A stretch of DNA of 64,000 nucleotides, from positions 5,394,001 through 5,458,000 of the forward strand of contig NC_039509.1 in the NCBI RefSeq assembly GCF_003672135.1, read 5' to 3'. Source of the DNA: Ooceraea biroi (Eukaryota; Arthropoda; Insecta; Hymenoptera; Formicidae). Of the stretch, positions 14,101-28,010 are shown one piece after another. Each line of letters starts with the position of its first letter. The first letter of the stretch is position 1. The notes below the pieces were generated by a model that saw nothing but the letters and a program-made list of their open reading frames with translations, searched no databases and had not been told where the DNA came from. Made by a program: the position numbers and the translations under genes.

Positions 14101-17100
14101 GCGACCACAAATAAATACAATTGTTTTTTTGTTGTTTCTTTTTTTAATGTCATATATGTGTCATAAATAAGTTTTCTTTCATCATTATAATTATGCATTA
14201 ATGCACTTTCGGCAATTTAATACATTATATCGCCTTCTAGACAGTTTTGTAAAAACAAATGGAAAAATTCCAATAAACATCTTACTTTGAAAACAAAAGT
14301 TTGCGTACATTAGAAAATATGCGAACACATACGTTATCAGTAAGTAGCAACCCTGCATTGTATTTTATAATAAAAATGCAATTAATAATAACGAACATGA
14401 GTATTTTCATAACTTTTGCAATACTGCAGTTTTTCACGAGAAATACGTTGAGCTGAAAAATAGCTTTATTGAATCGTTTTAATTTAAAAAGTAGATAGTT
14501 ATATATATGTAGTTTAGGAGATGCAGAGTTTTTCTTTGGTTGATTAAAGTTGTAGATACGAACATGTTGTTTAAGATAAGAAAATATTGTTAAAATTATG
14601 ATCTGAAGCAGTTTTTAACAGACTATTGTCGATTCCCTTTCACATACAAATATATATATGTATGTACATTATTAAAACTTTTGATATTCCGTACAAAAAC
14701 CTTTATCTAAAAATAGCTCTTTAAGAAATAACAATGATTAAAATATATCGGACATTAACTTAGTCGCATGATTTTAACAATATGTCAACTAGATTGAACC
14801 CATATTCTCGAAATTATGTGCATAATTATTGAAAAATGTATTAATTTATCTGAAATATGTTTCTATTATGTTATGTACATTTTTCTGTATTAGAAATGGT
14901 TATTAACACTCACTGAAGATATTTGGAAATTTTCGTATATATAATAAAATGCAGTAAATGAGAAATTGATTCGTACCTGACATAATAAGAACGATATAAA
15001 TATTGCTTCAAAAAATATAATTTGTATCTTCTTTAAGGATGAAGTGCCATAAGGCCACAAGCCGACACATACTAAAAGAATTCTGTTTAGATTATAATAC
15101 TGTTCCCCTATAAAATCCATTTTTAGTCAACGTTAAAATACCAGAATTGATAGCATTGGTGTACCTTTTCTTTCTACATATCGATATTAAATGCATGATA
15201 TACATACTACTGATTCTAAACTTTGCAGCAAAGATACTTGTACAACAGTGGTACTGCTATAGACTAAATTACGAAGCATTGAATAAATTATGAGGCATTA
15301 ACAAGTAAGGTACAAATAGCTGAATAAAATAGTTTTTTTTCTGCCTTTTCTTTTCCTCTAATTTTGTAATTTAGTAATTTAAAGTAATATTAATATAAAA
15401 GTACATTGTAATAATGCATCGAGGTAATATCGTCAATTACCGAAATTGCTAACATAATGCGCGTATGGTTTTCTATTCTACAAATCGATAACTTCTTATG
15501 TACCTGGATATGTGAACGTTAGTGTAAAGACGAATTTTCGCGACTTTCATTCCGACGCGAGACATGAATAGGGTTACACATTAGAAGTTTTGATTACACA
15601 TTTAAACCTTTGCACTCGAGAAGCGATCTCAGTCGCGATTCGAGTTGGTGCAGTAACTAGAATAACGAGTGAAAGGCGACAAAATTGTTTATGTTTGATT
15701 TGGGTGCACTTCATAGTAAAGCACTTCATTGTGTCTATTATTTTAATTATTATTTTATTTAAATTATTATTATAAATTGTTATTATTGTTAGTTGCTAGT
15801 ACCCTATAGCGAAAAGACTATCGAGTGTAAAATGTGTACGTACAGGTAAGAAAGCGAATATGTGTTTTGTGTAACGTGCAACGGTCAACAAGTGTAAGAA
15901 TGTTGAAAACGCAAGATGCGGTAGCGCTCGACGTATATGCACTGAACTTGGTAACGCTCGATGTTTATGCAGTGATTCTCATTGTTCGGAACCTTATTTT
16001 TGATTTTTATGTACTTGGCGTCGCGACGCTACCGCGTCGCTTGATTAGCGAAACCTAAGATAAGTCGAAATTTGCGCGCTAACTTATGCAGCGATTATGC
16101 GAATTGAATATTAATCAATGATGTGTGGTCGTTAATTCGTTATCATATAAATAAAATTAAAAAACAATCCAATAGCTCTTTAGTAACAAGCGCAGTTTGT
16201 ATAAAATTAGTAACAAAAAGCTAATTGACAAAAATTAATTGACTAAAAACTTAATTGATAGGAGGATTATGAAAGTTCGTTTATGAAAGAATTAGATAGT
16301 GTCTGAGGATTACCTTCAGTCGACTCAGATTCTCGATTTAATACATGTAAATTATCTAATCATAGTCGATGTTTCTATTACGAAATTGACGACCATGTTA
16401 ATCAGAAGAGCTTTAATAAAGGGCAGAGGCCAGTTAAATCTCAATGAATGCTGCATCGTTTAACGCTGATTGCTTGTTTTTATGATACGGATTTGAGAAC
16501 AAGATAGAAGAAAGGGATAAAGAACTAAAAGAGGCAGGAAGGAAGGAGAGCTAAAATTATTTATGAGACATAAGCGCGCAATACGATATAACGTGCTGCA
16601 GGAATATTTTAGAGCTCGTACTTTCTCTCGTTCACGATGATGCAAAATTAATGTGCATGGGAACCTCCTCCTTGTATCACGACCAGTGAAATCGAGACGC
16701 AAAAACTGTTTCACAGCTCTTCTCTTCTGTAGAGAGGAGTACTGGACTGTTTTTATGTGGCCGTTCCTTTGCAACTCGAGACCGCTCATCAGCGTCGATT
16801 CAATGAATAATCATCGTTCAATTATCGTAAACCGCCACTGAGCAACAACTGTTGCATTAAAAAAGAGTGAACGAGCGTTTTTTATAGAAAAAAAATATGC
16901 TGGAATCGTGGTGTGATTTTAATAGCGAGTTATTTATTTCGCCTTAAATTTGTTGCAATTAATTAAACGATAAGAGTTCGATGAGCAATTAACGAAGCCT
17001 GTAATTATGTGTATTAAATGTGTGCTACGAATATGTTTCACTCAAATGACACTGTCGTTTCAAAGAATCAAATAAAGAGAAACATGCAAGAACGTGTTGT

Positions 17101-20100
17101 TTTTTAGTACATTTCGCATGTGTCCTTTTGTGACTCATTTGCAAGGATATAGACGGAGGAATGATGCGTACACGATGAAATAAAATTAGCTACGATTATA
17201 TAAAAGTTGCAGATTGGTGGAGCTTGTCGAGCAAAAAAGATATTCGCCGACATCGGCGCGCGGCAGATGTAAATAATTTTTTACGATCTTAATGAGGACC
17301 ACCATCGTGGTTATAATAAATTTATAATCAGCGGAAGATGAGTTTATTCGAATGTAACGAATTACGAAAGTAGTCCCGATTTAATGCTCGCACAGCTGTG
17401 TCCTTTTATGCGAAACCGGCAATTCCGGTGTCATCTGATAAGGGCAAAGATCTGATAAGAGCATGTGCACGATTCCTACTCCACGAGCAAGTTAAACTCG
17501 ATCAGATAACGCGGCACAATTAACCAATTACTATAATTAAGATGCACACCTCTACTTAGCATTTGCTCGATCCGAGCCTGATCGTTAAATTTGCATTCGA
17601 ATCCATTTTGAGTTTTCATGGTCGTTTTTTAGTGAGAAATCTCGTGTCTTAATGATAGCTTGATTTTTCTTAATTGACCAACCTGGACCATGACAAACAA
17701 CTATGGATTTGGATTGGGTTAACTAGCATCCTCTCTGATGAGTTCTTTCGTGCGTTTACAAATCTAGATTTCTGGATTTAAATGTTCATATATCATTTAG
17801 ACGAAAAATTATTAAATCGCTTCAGAAATTTATAATTATTTGTCTTTTAAATAATTGAATTATTAAATGAATTATTATCTGGAGATGAAAAATTCTGCTC
17901 TCTGTCTCTTTGTATCTAAGATCTGTCATTGTTTGTGTAAAATTTCGAATCTTTCCTCAACCTTTTTCTAATCGTGTGATAAATCATATTATTCATAATT
18001 ATAATTATTTAAGTTTTTATTATAATTATTATTTATAATTTATTTAAAACATAGTATTTATTATAATTATTTAGGTGCAAACGTTAAATTAAAATTAATT
18101 AATTAATTCTATCCCGTTCACAGAATTTTCCTTTAGGTAACTACCTTTAGCCAAATGTTACCAAAGGCGATGCTAAATAATGCCAACCAAGAGGTCGAAA
18201 CGAAAAGAGGTGTAATGTATGTACTTAATGCGTCATTGTATGACACTCGTGTTCGCGCGCGGTCGCAGTTACGGAGGGAGGTCGCATTCATTATCGGTGA
18301 GTCTACAAATCTATGGCTGTGTCTCGTTTATTACGTTAGGTTGATGATTTACAGCTAGCCGTGCGCTCTTGCGAGATGACGATGCATGCAGCCGTGTGAT
18401 GCTCTCGTAGTATCGCGTGCAAGTGGACGCGTTACATATGTTTCGCAGACAAATAAACTTGGCGCGAGAGGGTTAATGGATCTGATGAAAAGTTATATCG
18501 CACCAAGGCTTGATATATTGTTAAATATTATACTAAACAATCACATGCTATACCGTATATAAGTGATCTTACAAACAATATTATCTGAAAATTATTCTAG
18601 ATGAATCGCCATATAATTTCATCTTTATCTAAAATATATTTAAAACGAAATCATTTTAATCTTATCTTATCTTAGATGAACTCATATATTTTTCTCTTAT
18701 CTTTATCTAGTTAATTTTGAAATGATCTAAGCACAACACTGATTATAAATATGCATACTATAAAAATTGTTCATTTTATTCAAAGTATGTCTGTTCGCTT
18801 CGCTAGGCTCCAGAGTTAAATTGCAGAGAGGTGCGTTATCTCGACGTCACTCGTGCATACGATCACTCGCGATGTCACGCAAGAACGTCGCGGACGAGCG
18901 AGGCGTCATCGCGTTTGTTATTACAAACCACGTGAAACTCCTGCAGAGCATAAGTACCTGTTATCAAAGGATAACAGAAGAAAAAGTATCCCGCAGCTAC
19001 CTACGCTCTCTCCCCTCGAGCGTTTTCTCGGAAGGCACTTATCGTACACTGGCTCTCGAGATGGCCGGTTACATCTTAATAAGAAGGGCAGATTGACCAA
19101 TGGCGCGAATTCATCGCTTTTCTCTTTTCCTTCCTTTCTCTCTCTCTCTTTTTCACTTCGCTATTGATGGGTCCGGTCGTCTCGTTGGCGATTTTTGTAG
19201 GGGCAGTTAGCTGTGTAGCAGCGACCCGCGGGGGAAAAATACCCCGGTGATATATTAATTTATTAACTAGTTTATTTATACAGAGGCTTAAAGAGGCCTT
19301 ATATCCACAGACCGGGAGAGCCCCCCGGGGACACGAGCGGACGCCCCTGCGCATCGGCGGCCCATAATTCAATCCATACCGGGATCCGCCGCCGCGCTGG
19401 TTGCCGTTGGCGCTTTTCTACGCTAAAGTACCTACGCTCTGAATCAAAAGACGCAGTAGCATCTCCACAAGTACATCTACAGTGAAACGCAGCGCTGCGA
19501 CTGAGATGCTACTGCGTATCATTCACGCGAAAAACGATCTTTAGGGTAGATTAGGGTAAAAAAATGTTGAAATAACTGTTTTATATCTTTCGAATGAGAA
19601 TATTTCATTGTGAAATACCAAAAACGTTTTCATATCTTTTAGAATCTATTGATACTACAATGTGTGTAATAGAGTAATTGATGCACTTGATGTCAAGATA
19701 TGTAATATGTGCATGTATATACAGGGTGGCCCATTTAAATTTATACAGTCGATTTTTTAAAAAACTAAAAGAGATACGAAAAAATGTTTCAGACAGACAT
19801 GTCACGATTTCGAGGGGGACATAAGATGATACCATTGGTTTGACCTTGAATAGTCGTTTGAAGGTCACGCGAAGATCACCTTCAATTTCTTAAATTGAAA
19901 CCCCAACTTTTTATTGCAGATTCTTATTCTCCATCGAAAAGTAAGTAACTTTTGTCTGAAACATTTTTCCGAAAAATGTCATCTTATGTCCTTAAAATGA
20001 TCTTCAAGATGAATTTTGAGGACATTTTAAGGACATAAGATGACATTTTTCGGAAAAATGTTTCAGACAAAAGTTACTTACTTTTCGATGGAGAATAAGA

Positions 20101-23100
20101 ATCTGCAATAAAAAGTTGGGGTTTCAATTTAAGAAATTGAAGGTGATCTTCGCGTGACCTTCAAACGACTATTCAAGGTCAAACCAATGGTATCATCTTA
20201 TGTCTCCCTCGAAATCGTGACATGTCTGTCTGAAACATTTTTTCGTATCTCTTTTAGTTTTTTAAAAAATCGACTGTATAAATTAAAATGGGCCACCCTG
20301 TATATTTCTGACAATTTTAGTTAGACGTTGTTATTATGATTCTCTTCTTCGCTTGACAATTCATGATAAAATTTGCAGAATGCAAAGCATAGAGCAGTAA
20401 TCATAGTCCATTCTTCATAATGAGATAGTCTTAAATATATCTTTTAGATATTAATACAGCTTTGATTGGCTACTAAATATCTTAAGATTATATTTAATAT
20501 ATATTTAAAACAAAACCTTAAAATAAGAACAGAGTATGAATAGATATACTATATGTACAATAGGCTCAGCATTAACTATACAGGGTGTCTCAAAACCTCC
20601 GTCCAATATTTTAATAGCGTATTCTAGAGGTAAAATAGAGTGGAAAATTCTAATACGAAAATTTCGAAGCTACAATAGTTTTTGAGTTAGAAGCGGTCAA
20701 AGTTTCCCAATAATATTGCGTAAAACTTGCGCGCTTAGGCCCGTGACTACACGCATACCGATCTGTTATTGATTTTCAAGTCAGGTGATATGGATTTTTA
20801 CTGCACAGCTGATTTTGTCATTTATTATGTATAGCGAAAACATTTAATTTTTTTAAATAAAAATTTAAATAAGTAATTATCACATTTGATAAAACATAAT
20901 TGTATATAATATATTTGGTCTATTGGCCAATCACAGATTATCAGTTATTACACAATTATCAGTCATTTTTTGATGTTATTATATGTTGTGATAGTGGAAG
21001 TTTTGAGAAAAATATTCGTATCAGCTCGGATAACATGTGTGTGAGCACTGCTTATATGTTTGCTATTAGACAATTAATTCTTAATACAAAGGTTTGATGA
21101 CAATAAGCAGCATTTAAAATATAATGAAAAAGAAAAAGCGAATATTTTTATTAACAATATAACACAAGAGGGGATGACGACAGAAAACTTCATATCTCTT
21201 GTTATTACTATTATAACTTGGCGTAATAACGTTGCGCATCCAACTACAAATTATATATCCGTACCAAAAAATGTATCCCAAGCAACAATACACAAAGCAA
21301 ACTACATATTTAAAAAAATAATTCCATTCTTAGAAAATGAACTCATAAAAAAATATTCAAATAAAAAGGATTTATTTGAAATAAAACTATATACATATAC
21401 ATCAGTAAGTTTCTATTATTATTGTTGTTGTCGAAGGTTGTTATCATCATTATTATTATTATTATTATAAAGATACCTATAATATTGCAATTCTGAAACT
21501 ATTTAATGAATTGCAGGTGATAAAATTCTGCCTAATATCCCATACAGCACAAAATATTCGGAGAATATTCTAACAACATGATTTTCATATATTCTGAGAA
21601 TATTCGAAAAGAATATTCGTAAACAGTTCCACGAATGTTCTAAATGTTATTGGTATGTTATTTGGTAAATACTCAGAATATTCTAATGATATTTCAATGA
21701 ATATTCTTATAATATTTTATTTCGTTTATTATGTATCTAAATATTCCTATAACGTCCTACGTTTTCTGTGTGAACTTTTCTGTGTAAAAATAACATTAAT
21801 CGACTTATCAGGTCATACTTTTTATTCATTCCGTATCGTGATGCATTTCATAGTACATGGTTTTGATGGGAATAGGTTTGTCGATCGAAATAACCCCATT
21901 TGTCCTAGAAAACATGTAGCAAAAGTTCGCAGGACGTCGTAGAAATATCCGGAAGACTCTGGACGTCTTTGATATTGGTCAATATATTCTACGACTACGG
22001 GTGCGTTCCACTTGACGCTCCCAACGATCGCGAGCGTCATTCTATCTTTATTCAATATTCAGTGAGCAATAAACATACGCAAAATGTTCATAGAATATGC
22101 TACAGAATATTTATAGAACATTCAGAGAATGTGAGTTTTTGTCTACTTCAAATGTTCCATGGAAGGTTCACAGAAACTCTGAAGCATTATATGAGAATAT
22201 TCTAAACATTCTCCGATATTATTCTATGAATGATCATAGAACGATTTTGTGCTGTATGGGAATGAACACTATAGAACCGCATGAATATATGTGTATATCT
22301 GCTAAGTTACACTTACATATGCGAAACGAACGAGTTACATCTGTTGAATATTTGTTGAAATTTGATTATTTCCCTTTACGAATGTGCGAGATAAGGTATA
22401 AATAAATGTGTTCAGTATTTCAATAAACAAAAGAAAATGTATATATATACAGGGTGTCCCGAGTTTTAACCGACAAACTGCGGGAGCATATTCTACTAGT
22501 GGAAATAAGAAAAAATTCTTATATCGAGTTTGCTTAGAAATGCTTTATTACAAAGTTATAAACCAATATTGAAAAGAAATATCAGATAAGTAACAACGGA
22601 ACATAGTGTAGAATTTGAAAGGTCGAAGATGTTTACGTTACGTGTATTCACATGTATTCATGTTCACTATGTTGAAACGATTCAGTATGATTGTTACTTT
22701 CACAACAGTAGCTGTTAGATTTCAATCGTCGTGTCAACTAGCAATTACTATCAGAATGCCAAAAGTGTTTTCAAATGAGGAATACATCGATATTCATTTC
22801 GTGTACGGATTCTGTGACGGAAATGCACGAGCTGCCGTACGAGAGTATCAACGTAGATTTCCTAACAGGAGAGTACCAGATAGATTTAAAGCAACGAATT
22901 ACTAATTCAGTTACTGAGATGCAACAAAATTTTCAGGAATGTCGTACCGTAACAAATTCTGTACTACGTCGATGTCTAGCTTGTATCGATGTGCAAGGAC
23001 AACATTTTGAAATGCGTCACTAAATCATTGCGAAGATAATTTTTATTTTTGTGAAAAAATCCGTTGTTACTTATCTGATATTTCTTTTCAATATTGGTTT

Positions 23101-26100
23101 ATAACTTTGTAATAAAGCATTTCTAAGCAAACTCGATATAAGAATTTTTTCTTATTTCCACTAGTAGAATATGCTCCCGCAGTTTGTCGGTTAAAACCCG
23201 GGACACCCTGTATAATTACGAAAAATATGTAACAATACATTCAAACAGTTTCAAATAATTATATATCAATCACATACAAATAAGCAAGAAAATATACGTG
23301 TGAACCTCAAAGTCACAAGAAAAGAAAATACAAAAATAGCCAATGCTTTGTTCAAGCAAAGAATCTCATAAATCAAATTAAAGAAAAATTTCTACTCATC
23401 CGATTGATTCCGTGACTTCCAGATATCAGTCGCCTTTTTCGTTTTTCAGATCTGTGCACAAATCCGCCTTAATTCTATATCAGTAAACTATCCGCCAGTG
23501 GATCCACTTATTTGTTCGCTCGCTACAACGGTCGCGTGAGAAAAGGGTCGAATACATCGCTACGCGTCTCGTCGTGCCGATATTTGTCTATCGATATTTG
23601 ATGCCCGAATCTTCCCGAGACAATTGGGCAGAATTAGCGCGAAGTTTAAACTAGTTTTCTCAACAATATTGATAGTTTAGTTGTGCTTCATTTAAAATGA
23701 GTCAAATAATGTATACGAGTGAATGCGAGAGACAACGCTAATCAATGTAAGCTCAATTAGTCCGGATATAGCGATCTCTCAGGATCATTCGAGAAACGTC
23801 GAACCACATTATTACTCATGCGCAAACATGTGGATCATGATCGTTTCCGCCCAAAGTTGGGCACTCGCATTTCAGTAGTCGATCGATAAAGACGTGTTTC
23901 GTGATCTTCATTAAAGTTCATTGTTCTTTCTTATACTCGAGTTATTTCTTCAAGATGTTACGAGTAAGAAATTTACTGAGAAATTTTATTCGCATTTCAC
24001 ACATAAAAGGAAGTAAAAAAGAAGATCTCAGCAATCATAGAAAATGAGTTGATTAAAAATATTTTAATCACAGGAGAAAAGGCAATAGTGATAAAAAATT
24101 TAATAATATTTCACATTCTTGGACGTAATAGAACAAATAGGGGCTAAACAATATTGCAAATGTGTCGGCTCTTCATCTTCGCGGTCCTTATATCCTCAGC
24201 CGGGGGAAGTTTTAATTACGAGTAACGATTCCGCGAATTCGCCCTATCGTTGTTTTGTGGTGTTATCTCGCGTATCGGGGATGTTTGTGATTACGCCTCG
24301 CTCCGCATAGTGGTCGACTGGCTGCCGGTTGTTAGGCGCCGAGTCGCCACACACTCAATAGAGTGACTTCATTCACTTTAAGATAAAAAGTGAAGAGTTT
24401 CACTCTTAGGGCGGATTCACACCTTGGCAGAATAGCAGAAAGCAGAAAAACAGAAGCCAATCAGAACTCGCGCGGATAGTCGACAGTTGGCGGAAAGATA
24501 GAAGCAGAAAAGCAGAATGTACTGTCGACTACCAGCGCGAGTTCTGATTGGCTTCTGCTTTTCTGCTTTCTGCTATTCTGCCAAGGTGTGAATTCACCCT
24601 TATTTTTAAAGTGAAGACATAAGCGCTTCAAACTTCGCTGTGTTTATCATTTTTATATTTTATATTTCATGTCTACAACGTATGTTACAAAAAATATATA
24701 CTGACACACACTTATATAATTTTGTGCATGGAATACCACAATACTTTCTCTTCGAATAATATTATCGCTACTGCATGTGAATTCCGAAGCATCTGCGATT
24801 CGAGAGCAAACGATCCTATCGAACAAATTAACGGTAAGGATGAAATTGACAGAGACAAATCGATCTGCGTTTCCGCACGATATAATGCAATAGAACCTCT
24901 TCGTCTGTGAAGGTCGATTAACTGATGTGCAAGTTGCAGCGGCGGACGCGAGTGGTAATGCCAAACGTGTGTAGGGGTTGTTGATTATTTATACTCGGCG
25001 AGCAATAGAATAGGAGTAATTTATTTCCCCATTTGTTCAACTGATATTTCCAAAAAGATAGTGTTCGAGAGAAAAGATCATTTTATTTCTTAGTCTTATC
25101 ATCTCGGCATGAAGGATCAGCCTTTCATCGGCTGCACCGTTCTCATCCCTGCGTACTTTACAGTCGTGCGCGCGCCGAGCTCAGCGTCTGCGTTATTTCG
25201 CACGACCATCCGTGCGATATAGCTCAATATGCATGTATATCGATGCGAAACAAGGGAATGAATGCATCGCTGTGTACCAAGGGAGGAGAAATGGCAGGCA
25301 GGCGAGCGGGCACGCAGGCAGGCAGACCAGGCAAACCAAGCGGGCAGGCAAGGCAGACAAGCGGGCAGGTAAAGGCAGGTAGACGCAGGTAGGGAGATGT
25401 GTCCATGTGAGAGCGCCGAGTGTGGGCCAGTCCAGTTATTTGAGACGGATAAGAGGTCGAGAAGACGAAAAAAGAGAAAGCACACGACGCGGACGCGAGG
25501 AGTGCGAGGAGCGGATATAGGCATACGGAAGGACGAGGCAGGAGGAGAGGAGCTGGGGAGGAGAATGAGAGGGAGGGAAGAAGGCAAGATGCACAAAAAG
25601 CAGGCTTTTTATCAGGTCCAACAGAAAATTGATAAGACCGCTACATTAACGCGGCATCCTCGCTGCTATCCGCGGCAGGAACGGCTAGGAGGATACACTC
25701 GGTGTCCTCGATGCGAATGTCGAATCTTCGGCGCTCTCTTTGTTTCATCGGCCTTTACCCTCGCACTTTTGCTTTTGCTGGTTCATTGAATGCGATCCCA
25801 ATTATTTCATCACGCTCGGGAAACAAAATTAGCTCGCCGGCGGATCTCTCATGTAGACGTGCGATGGAGTTGCTCCGGCTGATGAGGACGATATCACGAG
25901 GAGATAAATCTATCGCGAAGCTGCGACGACTTTGAGGAAGTCTCGAGAGATCCGCCCGAGTGGCCGACCGATTATCAGAGTACGCGAGAATTAGCGTGTC
26001 TTCCCACGGTGTTTTGCAACCACGTCGTTGGATCGTTAACATTGCGGTCGAATCTTCGACGCACATCCACATGTACAGGTTCCTTGTCCGTGTAATGGGT

Positions 26101-27773
26101 CTCTTAATTACGTCTTTTCACGCGGACGATTAGAAGGCGATCGCCGCCCACGCGTTCGGAAAGCCTTGTGCGTTTCGTCTCCCGACTAATTTATGAAAAT
26201 GTATTCATCGTGAATCGGGCGAGTGGGCAGCACGTCTTGAATCGGTCTTGAACGGCGTGCCAGCTTCCGTAACGCGCGGCTTTTCGAGTGATGGCGGTCG
26301 ACGTATCCAATTACTTTTAATTACAATCGTATCGATCACTGTGCCTATCACTCTGCGATTCTTGATAGACGTGACACGTGAGTCGGACTCAACGGAGAAT
26401 GTTGCAATTGTTGGTCCGAGGTGCAACATCTTCTTCACGATGCAAGTACGTCCGAGTCATCTCTGCATGTACAGCTATTTTGTACACGGTTCTACTTGCT
26501 GGAGATTTGTTCCTCGTTAATCGTGGTCGTCTCGAATCACCAGAGGTTTAGACGCAGTTTGACAGATGTGGCCTGGCTTCCTACATCAAACTCACGCATC
26601 CGATCGTTCCTCCGATGTCGGCCGGCTTTAACGAAGCGTTTTAATCGCGTTTCGTTTAATTCGAGGCTACTTCTGTACACTCCTACGTATGCCCGCGGAT
26701 TATACGGAGCACATAATGCGAACGTTTTAAGAGCGGGGAAATATCTTAAAGCGTATATCGCCGCACTTAGCTTCGGCATGTCGAGCGGCCCCGTTAATTT
26801 CACTAATTAAGTTAGCGACCGACCGCCCTGCCTGGCCTCCTATCTCTCTCTCTCTCACTCCTTCGTCTCTTATAAGCGTTATTTATACTTTTTGCACATT
26901 AATTTCTCGTCTTCTTATTTCTCGACCGACTTCCTCGACTTGCCGCCGCTATTTTCGCTCTCCGCCTCGCGTCCGTCGGCGAGCATAAATGTTTCCGCTC
27001 CCTTATTTGAAAAACGCTCCGCACTCGTCTTCTTCGATTTTCAATGTTGCGATATTATCGAGATAGAGATTCGCAACGAAGAATTGCAGCTCTAATAATA
27101 AATACTTGAATCGTGTTCTGCGCTGCGCGTTGCGGGACTGTCCGAAGCGTAAACTTGAACGAAAATATTAGTAACAGATTCCAATTGAAATCTATATATA
27201 CAGGATGGCCCATTTAAATTTATACAGTCGATTTTTTAAAAAACTAAAAGAGATACGAAAAAATGTTTCAGACAGACATGTCACGATTTCGAGGGGGACA
27301 TAAGATGATACCATTGGTTTGACCTTGAATAGTCGTTTGAAGGTCACGCGAAGATCACCTTCAATTTCTTAAATTGAAACCCCAACTTTTTATTGCAGAT
27401 TCTTATTCTCCATCGAAAAGTAAGTAACTTTTGTCTGAAACATTTTTCCGAAAAATGTCATCTTATGTCCTTAAAATGATCTTCAAGATGAATTTTGAGG
27501 ACATTTTAAGGACATAAGATGACATTTTTCGGAAAAATGTTTCAGACAAAAGTTACTTACTTTTCGATGGAGAATAAGAATCTGCAATAAAAAGTTGGGG
27601 TTTCAATTTAAGAAATTGAAGGTGATCTTCGCGTGACCTTCAAACGACTATTCAAGGTCAAACCAATGGTATCATCTTATGTCCCCCTCGAAATCGTGAC
27701 ATGTCTGTCTGAAACATTTTTTCGTATCTCTTTTAGTTTTTTAAAAAATCGACTGTATAAATTAAAATGGGCC

Positions 27774-27817
<44 letters not shown>

Positions 27818-27971
27818 TGAAACATTTTTTCGTATCTCTTTTAGTTTTTTAAAAAATCGACTGTATAAATTAAAATGGGCCACCCTATATATATATATAT
27901 ATAGGGTGGCCCATTTTAATTTATACAGTCGATTTTTTAAAAAACTAAAAGAGATACGAAAAAATGTTTCA

Positions 27972-28010
<39 letters not shown>

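Noticed and set aside
14700..14815. Degenerate OR exon 2 candidate (EYGFNLVDILLK-like reading on the minus strand)
   Set aside because: It has stops and lacks fitting splice sites, whereas 14333-14452 gives a full exon with correct phases and canonical borders.
22615..22755. In-frame extension upstream of the transposase-remnant ATG
   Set aside because: It begins without ATG and does not resemble the transposase; the HTH homology begins at the methionine at 22756.
25117..25596. Long frames on both strands over the GGCA tract
   Set aside because: The cysteine- and proline-rich reading is produced by the tandem repeat.
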